Shown: positions 16,995 to 26,803 of the stretch, piece after piece
How positions within the stretch are numbered: position 1 is the stretch's first letter
Layout: each line of letters begins with the position of its first letter
NCBI RefSeq assembly: GCF_022549695.1
Contig: NZ_JAKZGS010000001.1
Location: 62,001-126,000, forward strand
Length of the DNA: 64,000 nucleotides
Source: Belliella calami
GTDB lineage: Bacteria; Bacteroidota; Bacteroidia; Cytophagales; Cyclobacteriaceae
Direction: 5' to 3'
The notes under the pieces: model-generated
The model's database searches: none
What the model was told of the DNA's origin: nothing
Seen by the model: only the letters and a program-made list of their open reading frames with translations
Translations under genes and position numbers: made by a program

Positions 16995-19900
16995 CTATCT
17001 GATTAAAATAAAGCTTCCAGACAATTGACCGCTTTTTGGCTCGCCATTCAAAATATAATTGTAAGTCAAAACATAACTGTAAGTTCCTAAAGGCGCATCT
17101 TCTTGGTTGATCTTACCATCCCACCCAGTTGTCCCTTTGTAGATCAATTCACCCCATCGTGTATATACTACCAATTCATAATCCAAATCACAGTTAGCTA
17201 CTGCTTCAAGCACTCCATCTTTTGGATTAAATCCTGTTGGCATTCTTGCTATGGGATCAGCCTCCAGCATTTCTCCTGATCCAAAACTAATACATCCACG
17301 GCTATCCAGTACAGTCACTTCATAATTCCCTCTTGGAACACCTTGGATTGTGAACTGATTGGAATTATCAAAATCCCAAGTGTAAAAAAATGGTTCGTTG
17401 CCACCCAAAGGCTCTGCCAAAAGTTCCCCATTGGATTCACCAGGACATGCAAACTTTTCAATTCTTACAGCAACTTCCAAAGGAAGAGGTGAATCGATTG
17501 TGAAATTGACTGGTAAAACACATCCATTTGCATCCGTCACTTCTAACTCATATGCTCTGCCTTCAAGTTCAAACAAAGAAAATTGATTGCCTTGGAAAGT
17601 ACTAGTTTCCAAATTGATTGTATAAGGACTTACACCTCCTTGAATCTCTAAGGTAGCTTCCCCATCATTTTTGCCAAAACATGAAGTAGCTATCATATTT
17701 AAAGCCGCTACTTCCAATAATTCAGGTTCCGATACAACTATATTATCAAGCACAATTTCGCACCCAAAGTTATCCCTAACAGTTACAGAATAATTCCCTG
17801 CTGGAATACCAACAGCTGTAGCTTCATTCAAAGTCTGATCATGTGACCATTCAAAAGTATATGGCGCTTGTCCTCCAGACACTATCAGCTCAATACTTCC
17901 CGTTTCTTCACCAAAGCAAAGAATTCCGATTGAGTTATCGACCACCGCTGTAAATACATCTGAAACTACCACATTCATTTCTGGAGAAACGCCTTCGCAA
18001 TCGTCGCTAACCAGACTGTACTCTCTATATGATACCAGACCGACAGAATTTGGAACAGACCAATTGACTTGTATAACACTGTTTTCGTTAGAGCCAACAA
18101 TATCTCCTCCAACTACAAACCACTCATAACCCCTTCCATCAATAGGCTCAGCGACTGTGTATTCATAAATGGTAGTTCCATCAAAGCATATTTTAATATC
18201 TCCCATTGCCTCTTGAGGTTCTATCTGATTGTTTATAGACACAGTCAGCTCAATAAGTTCACCTGGACATCCCTCCAAATTGTATGGTAAGGCAGTCAAT
18301 CTAGCACTTGGATTTGTTTCTCCCCATCTCACTGTCACTCGATTCTCTGACTCCTCGATTATCTCTCCTCCATCAACATCCCAAGTCAACTTTGAAATTT
18401 CCTTGTCGATGTCAAAAACATATTCAATTTCTTCAATTTCAGGACATACGCTGACAGGCCCAGTTATTTCTCCTTCAAACGCTTCCACCAAAACCTCAAA
18501 ACGAATCTCTTCTTGCTGGTCGCAACTTTCAGGACTGATAGAAGCAGTAACCACAACCTCGTAAGTTCCCGGACTATCATAAGTATGACTAACTTCTTTG
18601 CCTTCTTCTATTTCTGAACCATCTCCAAAATTCCAAGTGAAATATTCGAATATGTCATTTTCAGGATTAATTTCCCAAACTGCTGCTGAATTTAGACAAG
18701 CCACTAAATCTCCCTCAACTTCAAAATCATATTCTTGCGCTATCTCAAAATTCAAATTCTCCAAACTTGCCCCGACAGCAAAGCCATAAGATTCTATGTT
18801 TCCAAAACCGTAGACATAACCTATTAGACCATCAACATTTTCCAATCGATGTACTCCCTGCGAAATCTGTATTCTGGCATAAGCATATGCTGGGTTATCT
18901 GGAAAGGGAACAAATTGATTGCCTACATTTTGACCATCTAATCGAGTATTTTGAATAGAAGCTGTCGCTGTAATGACATTAACAAAATGTGCATTGATCG
19001 ATGGTAACTGCAGCGCATTAAATGTGATCTGACTTAAAAGCTGCTGATTGGGGCTATAAGTGATCATAAACGGATCACCTATATTACTTCCTTGGCCTGG
19101 TTGATTACAATCCATACTTTTCGCAAAACCCGTTACCGAAATTGGCTTGTCACTAGAAATTGAAGCTGTCTCTATATGTGAAAAATCCGTAGTTATAAAT
19201 TCTCCTGGGCCAAGGGTCCCTACATTCACTCCGTTGATTGTGATTTGACTGTTTTCCTCTGAAGCCAAGACTTTTACCAGCTCCCCCGAATTCCTGCCAG
19301 CAAGCGGCACATGCAAAAAATCATTACCCCAGGTATTCACAGGGTAAGCCTGCTGAAAAAGGTGGTCATTGGCATAACCACAGTTCCCTACACCTGTCCA
19401 TTTATTTCCCCCAAAAACAGCTATGTTCTTACAATCATTGGCATTGTCCCCAATGACCCTTACTCTAGAACCTGTCAAATCACCTCTGGCTTTTAGCTGG
19501 TAAGACTCCCCTGAGTTCATTTGAATAACATATGGAACACCTCCAGCTTGACCAGAAACAGTATTTACTTTTGGAGTTATTTCAATACTGGTATTATCCT
19601 CCACAGCTATCACAAGCAGTGTACTTTCATTGTTGATATTAGCATCGAAATCCACGATTGCAGTCACAGTTTCAAAATGGGAGGTAATATAATAATCCTT
19701 CCCAAGAGTACTCACAGGCAACACAACTGTTCCATCTGCACTTTTTTCTCTTTCATTAAATGCATAGACAGAAATGTTTCCCGAAGAAAGGATGTAAACA
19801 CTTTTATTCTCTTTGTTGGCAGATAATCTATGTAGCGCATCATAGTTTTCAATTCTATGAACAAATTGTTGTCCAGCTTGGATATTGAAATTAATAGTAC

Positions 19901-20114
19901 TTCCAGGGTATTCAATTGTTCCTACAGAAGCCTCACTTGCAGTTATGACTACAATCCCTAGATCTTTAGCACCTGGGCCTCCATTATTCTCCATAAAACC
20001 AACCAAAAACTCTTTCCCCACTGTAGTGACTTGTGCATAGGAAAGGTTAGTGAAAAAAGCAATTGAAAGGAATAGTAGTAAGGTAGTGATTTTATGAATT
20101 AAAATTCTATTCAT
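16995..20114 (-). CDS. Large T9SS type B cell-surface protein with IgGFc-binding-like, PKD and SprB repeats
   Basis: The 1039-residue protein has a signal peptide (...SIAFFTNLSYAQ). Residues about 30-450 resemble the IgGFc-binding N-terminal domain (GKEFLVGFMENNGG onward). A PKD domain follows (FTWNFGDGSEIEEG ... VSHTYDSPGTYEVVV, about 490-550), and several SprB-type repeats (SVTVRDNFGCEIVLDNI, YEVTVLDSRGCISFG) cover about 760-950. It ends in a gliding-motility-associated C-terminal domain (PTGFNPKDG ... VVYTRWGELIYKGTTGWDG ... GTYSYVLTY ... SGSFILIR), the type B signal of the type IX secretion system. It is expected to be secreted to the surface, with a role in adhesion or gliding. The specific ligand is unknown. 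Confidence 0.88.
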   Translation of the reverse strand: MNRILIHKITTLLLFLSIAFFTNLSYAQVTTVGKEFLVGFMENNGGPGAKDLGIVVITASEASVGTIEYPGSTINFNIQAGQQFVHRIENYDALHRLSANKENKSVYILSSGNISVYAFNEREKSADGTVVLPVSTLGKDYYITSHFETVTAIVDFDANINNESTLLVIAVEDNTSIEITPKVNTVSGQAGGVPYVIQMNSGESYQLKARGDLTGSRVRVIGDNANDCKNIAVFGGNKWTGVGNCGYANDHLFQQAYPVNTWGNDFLHVPLAGRNSGELVKVLASEENSQITINGVNVGTLGPGEFITTDFSHIETASISSDKPISVTGFAKSMDCNQPGQGSNIGDPFMITYSPNQQLLSQITFNALQLPSINAHFVNVITATASIQNTRLDGQNVGNQFVPFPDNPAYAYARIQISQGVHRLENVDGLIGYVYGFGNIESYGFAVGASLENLNFEIAQEYDFEVEGDLVACLNSAAVWEINPENDIFEYFTWNFGDGSEIEEGKEVSHTYDSPGTYEVVVTASISPESCDQQEEIRFEVLVEAFEGEITGPVSVCPEIEEIEYVFDIDKEISKLTWDVDGGEIIEESENRVTVRWGETNPSARLTALPYNLEGCPGELIELTVSINNQIEPQEAMGDIKICFDGTTIYEYTVAEPIDGRGYEWFVVGGDIVGSNENSVIQVNWSVPNSVGLVSYREYSLVSDDCEGVSPEMNVVVSDVFTAVVDNSIGILCFGEETGSIELIVSGGQAPYTFEWSHDQTLNEATAVGIPAGNYSVTVRDNFGCEIVLDNIVVSEPELLEVAALNMIATSCFGKNDGEATLEIQGGVSPYTINLETSTFQGNQFSLFELEGRAYELEVTDANGCVLPVNFTIDSPLPLEVAVRIEKFACPGESNGELLAEPLGGNEPFFYTWDFDNSNQFTIQGVPRGNYEVTVLDSRGCISFGSGEMLEADPIARMPTGFNPKDGVLEAVANCDLDYELVVYTRWGELIYKGTTGWDGKINQEDAPLGTYSYVLTYNYILNGEPKSGQLSGSFILIR

Positions 20115-20289
20115 TCTTTTGGGTAATTATCTATGAATCAGATATCAATATAGAAATCTATTTTTCAAAATTTTATCTTATTCAAAATTTATTTGCTTTG
20201 AAAACAGAAAATTTAGAATATGATCATTTTCTATTCTCACAATTGAAATAATTTGTTAATTTTGATTGGTTAACTTTTAAAAATCAGCT

Positions 20290-20640
20290 GTGCCGTACAA
20301 AGAACGTGAAATAGAGAAAAAATACTTTTCGATTGGTGAAGTTGCCACCATGTTCAAGGTTGCCCCTTCTCTGATACGTTATTGGGAGGGAGAATTTGAA
20401 ATAATAAATCCAAAAAAAGACAAAAAAGGCAACCGAAGATTTACCAAAGAAGACATAGAGAAAATTCGATATATCTATCAGTTGGTAAAAGTGAAAGGTT
20501 TTACACTTCAAGGTGCTCAAGAAGTCATCAAAAAAGAAGAGAACTACGTTTTTGACAAAGTAGCAACAATTGCCAAGCTACACCAAATCAAGAAATTTTT
20601 AGCAGAAATAAGGGATACCATGCATGTCAAATCCGAATGA
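20290..20640 (+). CDS. MerR-family transcriptional regulator
   Basis: The 116-residue protein has the MerR winged-helix at residues about 12-80 (YFSIGEVATMFKVAPSLIRY, WEGEFEI, GNRRFTKEDIEKI) followed by a short coil, with no large effector domain. The start is a GTG at 20290 (MPYKEREIEKKYF). A TAATTTTG -7-like element lies at 20257-20264. The 3' end overlaps dprA by 17 nt, so the two are probably translated from one mRNA. The target is unknown. Confidence 0.88.
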   Translation: MPYKEREIEKKYFSIGEVATMFKVAPSLIRYWEGEFEIINPKKDKKGNRRFTKEDIEKIRYIYQLVKVKGFTLQGAQEVIKKEENYVFDKVATIAKLHQIKKFLAEIRDTMHVKSE

Positions 20641-21742
20641 AACTTTAAAGTATGAATTAGCATTAAGTTTGGTACCCAAAATCGGCCCTGCTGTATTTAG
20701 GGGAATACTTGCCTATGCAGGCAGTGCTCAAAACTTCCTGAAAATCCCTAAAGGAAAAGCAGAAAAAATCCCTAGAATTGGAAAGCAAATCGTAGCTATT
20801 AGAGATGACTTTGAGTCTAACCTAAAATCTGCTGAAAAAATCATAAATGATTGCCTGAAAAAAGAGATCAAAATCGCTACTTTTTCAAGCCCAGATTACC
20901 CGGAAAGGTTAAAGAATCTTGAGGATTTTCCAATGGCACTTTTTGTAAAAGGAAATGCCGACCTAAATCCATCTAGAACCATCGGAATAGTAGGCACGAG
21001 GAATTGTACGGAATATGGGAGAAGTGTTACCAAAAAAGTGATTGAAGACTTGGTTCCATACCAACCAACGATAGTCAGCGGGTTAGCTTATGGGATCGAT
21101 ATTGAAGCACACCGAGCAGCACTTCAATCTGGTCTTCCAACTATTGGCGTATTGGGCTCATCAGTTGATAGTATATACCCTTCCCTCCATAAAAATACTG
21201 CAAATGAAATGTTGGGAATTGGAGGCTTGATGAGTGAATACAAACCAGGATCACAAATGCATCCCAGTAATTTTCCACAAAGAAACCGCATCATTGCTGG
21301 ATTCTCGGATGCATTGATCGTCGTAGAAGCTGCAATCAAAGGTGGTGCATTGATCACTGCGGAGATTGCTTATGGGTACAATAAAGAAATCTTCGCTATT
21401 CCCGGCAACCTTCAATCACCCCTTAGTGAAGGATGCAATAACCTTATAAGCAAAATGAAGGCTTCAATTTTTACTGGTGTAAAAAATGTAGAAGAAGCCT
21501 TGTCTTGGTCTAAAGAAAACCCGCAGGAAAGCAGATTTAACAGAGAAAAAACTTGGCTTACACTTCCAGAAGAAGAACAAGAGATATTGAAAATCCTTAA
21601 AGAAAAAGGAGAAATAGAAATCGATCAACTTTCTATCCTAACCAACTTATCCAATTCTTTTCTTTCCTCCAAACTATTAAATCTAGAATTCGAAGGTTTG
21701 ATCAAGACTTTGCCTGGAAAAAGATATACCTTGGTACCTTAA
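20624..21742 (+). CDS. dprA: DNA-processing protein DprA
   Basis: DprA loads RecA onto incoming single-stranded DNA in natural transformation. The 372-residue protein has an N-terminal helical/HhH part (about 1-75), the Rossmann-like DprA core with GIVGTRNCTEYGRS, VSGLAYGIDIEAHRAAL, GVLGSSVDSIYPS and FPQRNRIIAGFSDALIVVEA (about 120-280), and a C-terminal winged helix (LTLPEEEQEILKILKEKGEI to the end). It overlaps the merR gene before it by 17 nt. Its presence suggests the species may take up DNA, although no uptake genes are in the window. Confidence 0.95.
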   Translation: MSNPNETLKYELALSLVPKIGPAVFRGILAYAGSAQNFLKIPKGKAEKIPRIGKQIVAIRDDFESNLKSAEKIINDCLKKEIKIATFSSPDYPERLKNLEDFPMALFVKGNADLNPSRTIGIVGTRNCTEYGRSVTKKVIEDLVPYQPTIVSGLAYGIDIEAHRAALQSGLPTIGVLGSSVDSIYPSLHKNTANEMLGIGGLMSEYKPGSQMHPSNFPQRNRIIAGFSDALIVVEAAIKGGALITAEIAYGYNKEIFAIPGNLQSPLSEGCNNLISKMKASIFTGVKNVEEALSWSKENPQESRFNREKTWLTLPEEEQEILKILKEKGEIEIDQLSILTNLSNSFLSSKLLNLEFEGLIKTLPGKRYTLVP

Positions 21743-21986
21743 GATTTGTGAAAAATAAGATTTTGGCTATATGATTTTATAAAAAAATCGAAAAAAACAC
21801 AAAGAAGGCACAAAGAATAAAATTATCTAGCGACAGTAAATACTATCCCCTATTTTATTCTCTGTGCCTCCATTAATACAAATATTGTAAAAATCTTTCT
21901 GCTTCTTTGCGTGCAAAAATCATAAAAAAACTTTGCACCTTTGAAATCTTTGCGAAAGATTCTTGCTTTTTGGATTTATAGAATGA
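21743..21986. repeat. Intergenic with degenerate CACAAAG-type repeats
   Basis: CACAAAGAAGGCACAAAGAA (21800 region) is followed by minus-strand versions (TTCTCTGTGCCTCC, CTTCTTTGCGTGC, CTTTGCACCTTTG). Similar words occur near 26738 (AACCACAAGGGCCACGAAG, GCACAAAGAGCACAAA). They look like remnants of a dispersed repeat; no gene is seen. Confidence 0.45.
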
Positions 21987-23324
21987 TCATCTTTTACCCA
22001 TCTTCGGCATGATGTTTCCAAGGGCTTTTTGAGCTCCTCCCATCTTATTCATCTGCTTCATCAATTTTCTCATATCTGCAAACTGCTTCATCAGATTATT
22101 CACTTCTGTGATTGACCTTCCACTACCAGTTGCAATTCTTTTTCTTCTGCTTCCATCTATTACATCAGGATTTTCACGCTCCATTGGAGTCATACTTCTG
22201 ATGATTGCCTCTATTGGTTTGAAAGAATCGTCATCTATATCTAAACCTTTCATGGCTTTTCCCATTCCAGGAATCATACCCATCAAGTCTTTGATATTCC
22301 CCATTTTTTTGATTTGTTCCAGCTGAGATAGGAAATCATCAAAATTAAATTGATTCTTTCTGATCTTGGAGTTGATTCTCTTCGCCTCATCCTCGTCGAA
22401 GGTCTGTTGTGCCCTTTCTACCAAAGAGATCACATCACCCATTCCAAGAATTCTCTGCGCCATTCTATCAGGATGGAACACATCCAGATTTTCCATTTTT
22501 TCTCCCGTGGAGATGAATTTGATTGGCTTGTTGACTACGTGTCTTATGGAAATGGCTGCACCACCTCTTGTATCACCATCTAATTTGGTCAATACGACTC
22601 CGTCAAAATTCAGTCGCTCATCAAAAGTCTTAGCTGTATTTACAGCATCTTGACCAGTCATGGAATCTACCACAAACAATGTCTCGGAAGGATTCAAAGC
22701 CTTCTTCAAAGCTTCAATTTCTTGCATCATTTGCTCATCCACAGCAAGACGACCCGCAGTATCGACAATTACTGTTTTCTTACCAGTTTTCTTTGCATAA
22801 GCAATTGCATTGTTAGCAATTTCCAGTGCATTTTTATTTTCAGGCTCAGCATAAACTTCTACTCCGATCTGCTCTCCCAATACCTTTAGCTGATCAATCG
22901 CTGCTGGTCTGTAAATATCACATGCCACCAAAAGTACTTGTCTGCCTTGTTTTTTGAGATAACTCGCAAACTTACCGGAGAAAGTTGTTTTACCAGAACC
23001 TTGCAAACCTGAGATCAAAACTATCGCAGGATCACCTTTAATATTGACATCAACTTTGGTTTCACCCATCAATTTGGTCAATTCTTCTTGGGTGATTTTC
23101 ACCAACAGCTGGCCTGGTGACACCGCAATCAATACATCCCTACCTAGGGCTTGCTCTCTAATAGTGTCGGTTACTTCCTTGGCTACTTTATAGTTAACGT
23201 CAGCATCTATCAAGGCTCTTCTAATTTCCTTGACAGTCGTTGCTACGTTGATTTCAGTGATTTTTCCAGTCCCTTTGAGGGTCTTAAAAGCTTTATCTAA
23301 TTTTAAACTCAGATTATCAAACAT
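21987..23324 (-). CDS. ffh: Signal recognition particle GTPase Ffh
   Basis: Ffh binds signal sequences of nascent membrane proteins and delivers ribosomes to FtsY. The 445-residue protein has the N domain (1-95), the G domain with P-loop GLQGSGKTT (106-114), DTAGRL (188-193) and TKLDGDTRGGAA, and the C-terminal methionine-rich M domain (DDFLSQLEQIKKMGNIKDLMG ... MTPMERENP ... RRKRIATGSGRS). The length is normal. No 4.5S RNA gene was found nearby. Confidence 0.97.
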   Translation of the reverse strand: MFDNLSLKLDKAFKTLKGTGKITEINVATTVKEIRRALIDADVNYKVAKEVTDTIREQALGRDVLIAVSPGQLLVKITQEELTKLMGETKVDVNIKGDPAIVLISGLQGSGKTTFSGKFASYLKKQGRQVLLVACDIYRPAAIDQLKVLGEQIGVEVYAEPENKNALEIANNAIAYAKKTGKKTVIVDTAGRLAVDEQMMQEIEALKKALNPSETLFVVDSMTGQDAVNTAKTFDERLNFDGVVLTKLDGDTRGGAAISIRHVVNKPIKFISTGEKMENLDVFHPDRMAQRILGMGDVISLVERAQQTFDEDEAKRINSKIRKNQFNFDDFLSQLEQIKKMGNIKDLMGMIPGMGKAMKGLDIDDDSFKPIEAIIRSMTPMERENPDVIDGSRRKRIATGSGRSITEVNNLMKQFADMRKLMKQMNKMGGAQKALGNIMPKMGKR

Positions 23325-23503
23325 GCCTTTTTATTCTATTTGATGCAAAAATAGAAATTTATTTGGGAAAAGGGATTGCTTATCACAAAGGTTTTGACAT
23401 ATCATTGATTTGGTATCCATGAAAGTTAATTAAGAATTAAGCTTCAGACATTCTTTTTATTTTTTAATTTGCGAACATTCTCAAAAATGAAAACCAAAAC
23501 CTA

Positions 23504-25927
23504 ATGCAAATCAATCTAAAAAAAGACGTTTTGCCGCACGTTATCAGTGTAGCAGTTTTTTATTTGATAGTACTATTTTATTTTTCACCAGCAGTATTTG
23601 ATGGCAAAATCATTTTCCAAAATGACATTCTCCAATGGGAAGGTGGTGCTAAAGAAATTCTAGACCACAGAACTGAGAAAGGTGAAGAAGCACTTTGGTC
23701 CAATAGCATGTTTGGCGGGATGCCAGCTTATCTTGTAAGTTTTGAAATCGCTGGAGACATTACTAACTATATCACAAAGGTTTTGACCTTGGGACTACCA
23801 CATCCTATCAATTCAATATTTTTTGGAATGGTCGCCATGTATATTTTATTATTGAGTTTCAAAGTCCGACCTGAGTTTTCTCTAATTGGTGCTATCGCCT
23901 TTGCCTTTAATACATTTCACATAATCTCTATCGACGCAGGTCACAATGCCAAAATTTGGGCTATCTGTCTGATCCCATTAATTCTTGCAGGGATCCATAT
24001 GGCATTCAACCAAAAAAAGCTTCTTGGTTTGGCTCTTTTTACTTTGGGATTGATGCTGCAACTCAAATTCAACCACCTTCAGATTACCTATTACACTGTC
24101 ATTATTGTATTTATATATCTGATTGCTGTGATTTATGAATATTATAAAGAGAAGATGATTCCTGAATTTGGTAAGGTAGCATTGATTCTTGTTCTAGGTA
24201 CCTTGATCGCAGTTGGAGGAAATGTCAGCAGATTTTTGAGCGTTTATGAATATGGAAAATATTCTACCAGAGGTGCTCCAAACCTAGAAACAGGAACCAA
24301 TTCCCAAGCTGGTCTTGATAAGGATTATGCTTTCAATTGGTCTCAAGGAAAAACTGAGACATTGACACTTCTTGTGCCATTTATCTATGGTGGTGGCAGT
24401 GCTGAATCACTCCCTGAGAACTCAAATATAGAAGCAGCATTAAGGGCTAATGGTGTTGACAATGCCCAAATCAGAGGTTTTGTGAATGGTGCACCAACCT
24501 ATTGGGGTGACCAACCTGGGACTGGTGGACCGATTTATGGTGGAGCCATCATGATATTTTTGTTTGTACTGGGAATAATCTATGCCCAAAAATCCTACAG
24601 AAATGCATTCATTGCCATAACAATCCTCTCTTTTCTCCTTGCTTGGGGAAAAAACCTAGAATGGTTCAATTATGCTGTTTTCGATTATTTGCCAGGATAC
24701 AATAAATTCAGGGCCGTTTCCATGGCCTTGAGTATTGCTTTATTTTCCATTCCGGTATTGGGAGCTTTAGGTTTGGAAGGATTGTTTGCAGAGAAGTTTG
24801 ATAAAAAAACCATAAAAAGCCTAGTCATCGCATTGGGCAGCACAGCAGGATTTGCTTTGCTTTTGGCGATCTTGGCAGGCACTTTTGGATTTAGGGGAGC
24901 TGTGGACACAAATCTCCCTGACTGGTTGGTTTCAGCTGTTCAGGATGACAGAAAGGCTTTTCTTCGCTCTAGTGCATTCAAGAGTTTCTTTTTTATCATA
25001 CTTTCCGGCGGCTTGATTTTAGCGGCTTTGAAGAATAAAATATCTGCTCAAATAGCTGGATTAGGTGTTGCTGTTTTGTTGACTTTTGATTTGTGGATTA
25101 TCAACAAGCGCTATTTGAACGATGAGTCATTTGAGTACAATCCTTCAGAGCAATTCTTTACAGCCACTCCTGCAGATAAGATGATTTTACAGGATCAAGG
25201 GTACTTCAGGGTTTTGAATTTGGGAAATCCATTCAATGATGCAAGAACCTCTTATTTCTTCAATAGTGTAGGTGGATATCATGGTGCGAAAATGAGAAGA
25301 TATCAGGAGCTTATAGAAAATGTCATCAGTCCAGAAATGAGTTCATTTATTCAAAAGGCACAAGCTGGTGATTTTGATTTCGAAAGTCTTAATGCATTGA
25401 ACATGCTCAACACCAAATACATCATGGCTGGGCAAACAGAAAATGCTGTTTTTGAGAATCCTTTGGCAAATGGTCCAGCATGGTTTCCAGGAAACATCAT
25501 CGGAACCAATAGCAATGATGAAGAAATCAAATTGGTAGCTGAGATCAATACTTTGCAAGAAGCCACTGTAAATATGCTGGAGTTTGGAGAAGTGCAAGCT
25601 GGAGCGGGCACTGTTATCCTTGACCATCAAAGTCCCAATGAACTGAAATATGAAGTAAATGCAGAAGTTGGCGGACTAGTGGTATTCTCTGAAATCTATT
25701 ACCCAGTTGGCTGGAAAGCCACCATCAATGGTCATGACGCTGAAATCATCAGAACAAATTATCTACTCAGAGGAATCGTCGTGCCAGCTGGCAAAAGCAC
25801 TGTGGAGATGAAGTTTGAGCCAGCTAGCTATTACAAAACGAAGGGGATCAATGTCATTTCACAATATCTTTGGTTAGGTCTATTTTTGGTTAGCTTGGTA
25901 ATCACTTTTAAAGAGAAAAAATCATGA
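23504..25927 (+). CDS. YfhO-family membrane protein
   Basis: The 807-residue protein has more than ten hydrophobic segments from residue about 12 to 540, then a soluble C-terminal region (about 540-780) and a last membrane helix with a charged tail (ITFKEKKS). The large conserved loop FNWSQGKTETLTLLVPFIYGG and the DLWIINKRYL block are typical of Bacteroidota YfhO-like proteins, which resemble GT-C glycosyltransferases and are linked to glycosylation of cell-surface polymers. It is the first gene of a four-gene glycoconjugate cluster and overlaps the next gene by 4 nt (ATGA). Confidence 0.85.
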   Translation: MQINLKKDVLPHVISVAVFYLIVLFYFSPAVFDGKIIFQNDILQWEGGAKEILDHRTEKGEEALWSNSMFGGMPAYLVSFEIAGDITNYITKVLTLGLPHPINSIFFGMVAMYILLLSFKVRPEFSLIGAIAFAFNTFHIISIDAGHNAKIWAICLIPLILAGIHMAFNQKKLLGLALFTLGLMLQLKFNHLQITYYTVIIVFIYLIAVIYEYYKEKMIPEFGKVALILVLGTLIAVGGNVSRFLSVYEYGKYSTRGAPNLETGTNSQAGLDKDYAFNWSQGKTETLTLLVPFIYGGGSAESLPENSNIEAALRANGVDNAQIRGFVNGAPTYWGDQPGTGGPIYGGAIMIFLFVLGIIYAQKSYRNAFIAITILSFLLAWGKNLEWFNYAVFDYLPGYNKFRAVSMALSIALFSIPVLGALGLEGLFAEKFDKKTIKSLVIALGSTAGFALLLAILAGTFGFRGAVDTNLPDWLVSAVQDDRKAFLRSSAFKSFFFIILSGGLILAALKNKISAQIAGLGVAVLLTFDLWIINKRYLNDESFEYNPSEQFFTATPADKMILQDQGYFRVLNLGNPFNDARTSYFFNSVGGYHGAKMRRYQELIENVISPEMSSFIQKAQAGDFDFESLNALNMLNTKYIMAGQTENAVFENPLANGPAWFPGNIIGTNSNDEEIKLVAEINTLQEATVNMLEFGEVQAGAGTVILDHQSPNELKYEVNAEVGGLVVFSEIYYPVGWKATINGHDAEIIRTNYLLRGIVVPAGKSTVEMKFEPASYYKTKGINVISQYLWLGLFLVSLVITFKEKKS

Positions 25928-26649
25928 GTACCGAGAAAAATAAAATCCAGGGCTTTTATGACGAGTTCTCAGACAAGCAAGTAAAGACAGGCGTTAATTC
26001 CAGACATCTTAATATAATAAATAAATTAGTGTCATCAGGATTGAAATCATCCCATAAGGTGCTGGAAGTAGGCTGTGGAATCGGTACAGTCAGTCAGCTT
26101 ATCGCACAAGTGGCAAGCAAAGGGAATGTACTGGCAGTCGATATCAGTGAAAAAAGTATAGAAAAAGCTTCCCAACTTTGGAAAAATCATAAAAATTTAT
26201 CCTTTGAGGTTTCTGACATGAGTGATTTCTTCAAGCCAGGTCAGAGCTTTGACTATTTTGTGTTTCCTGATGTTTTGGAACATATCCCAGTGGACCAGCA
26301 TCCTAATTTGTTTGCCAATATAGCGAAGCATTCGCACGAAAATTCAGTGGTATTTGTACACATTCCATCGCCTAGATTTTTGGAATGGATGATTCAAAAT
26401 GAGCCAGAAAAACTTCAAATCATTGATCAGCCACTTGATACTTCAAAGTTGGTCGGGGTCTTGCAGCAATTTGGCTTTTATCTTGAAGAGATGAAAACCT
26501 ATTCGATATTCTATGAAGAAAAAGATTATCAATATTTTGTATTCAGAAAAAACAAAGCGATAGAAAAGACCACACCGAGAACCAAATGGGAAATCTTAGC
26601 TGAAAGAGTTAGTATAAAATTGAATACTAAATTTCTTTCGTCTAAATGA
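25924..26649 (+). CDS. Class I SAM-dependent methyltransferase
   Basis: The 241-residue protein has the Rossmann methyltransferase motif I VLEVGCGIGTVS (about residues 43-54), motif II acidic VLAVDISEKS, and a post-I FPDVLEHIP block typical of small-molecule or glycan methyltransferases. No membrane segment is present. It is translationally coupled to the YfhO gene by an ATGA overlap. The glycosyltransferase follows after about 150 nt, so methylation of a sugar or lipid-linked intermediate is a reasonable guess but unproven. Confidence 0.88.
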   Translation: MSTEKNKIQGFYDEFSDKQVKTGVNSRHLNIINKLVSSGLKSSHKVLEVGCGIGTVSQLIAQVASKGNVLAVDISEKSIEKASQLWKNHKNLSFEVSDMSDFFKPGQSFDYFVFPDVLEHIPVDQHPNLFANIAKHSHENSVVFVHIPSPRFLEWMIQNEPEKLQIIDQPLDTSKLVGVLQQFGFYLEEMKTYSIFYEEKDYQYFVFRKNKAIEKTTPRTKWEILAERVSIKLNTKFLSSK

Positions 26650-26803
26650 TACTATTTATATTTTCTGTAAAGAGTTCTGATTTTCTTAGTGAGATTAGTG
26701 AAATACTTTGTGACCTATGTGCTAGAAAAGCTTAACCACAAGGGCCACGAAGCTTGCACAAAGAGCACAAAAACACTTGAACAACCTCAATTTAAGATCT
26801 CAA

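Noticed and set aside
21800-21990. Rho-independent terminator of dprA/ffh
   Set aside because: CACAAAG-type repeats are present but no compact hairpin followed by a T run could be defined.
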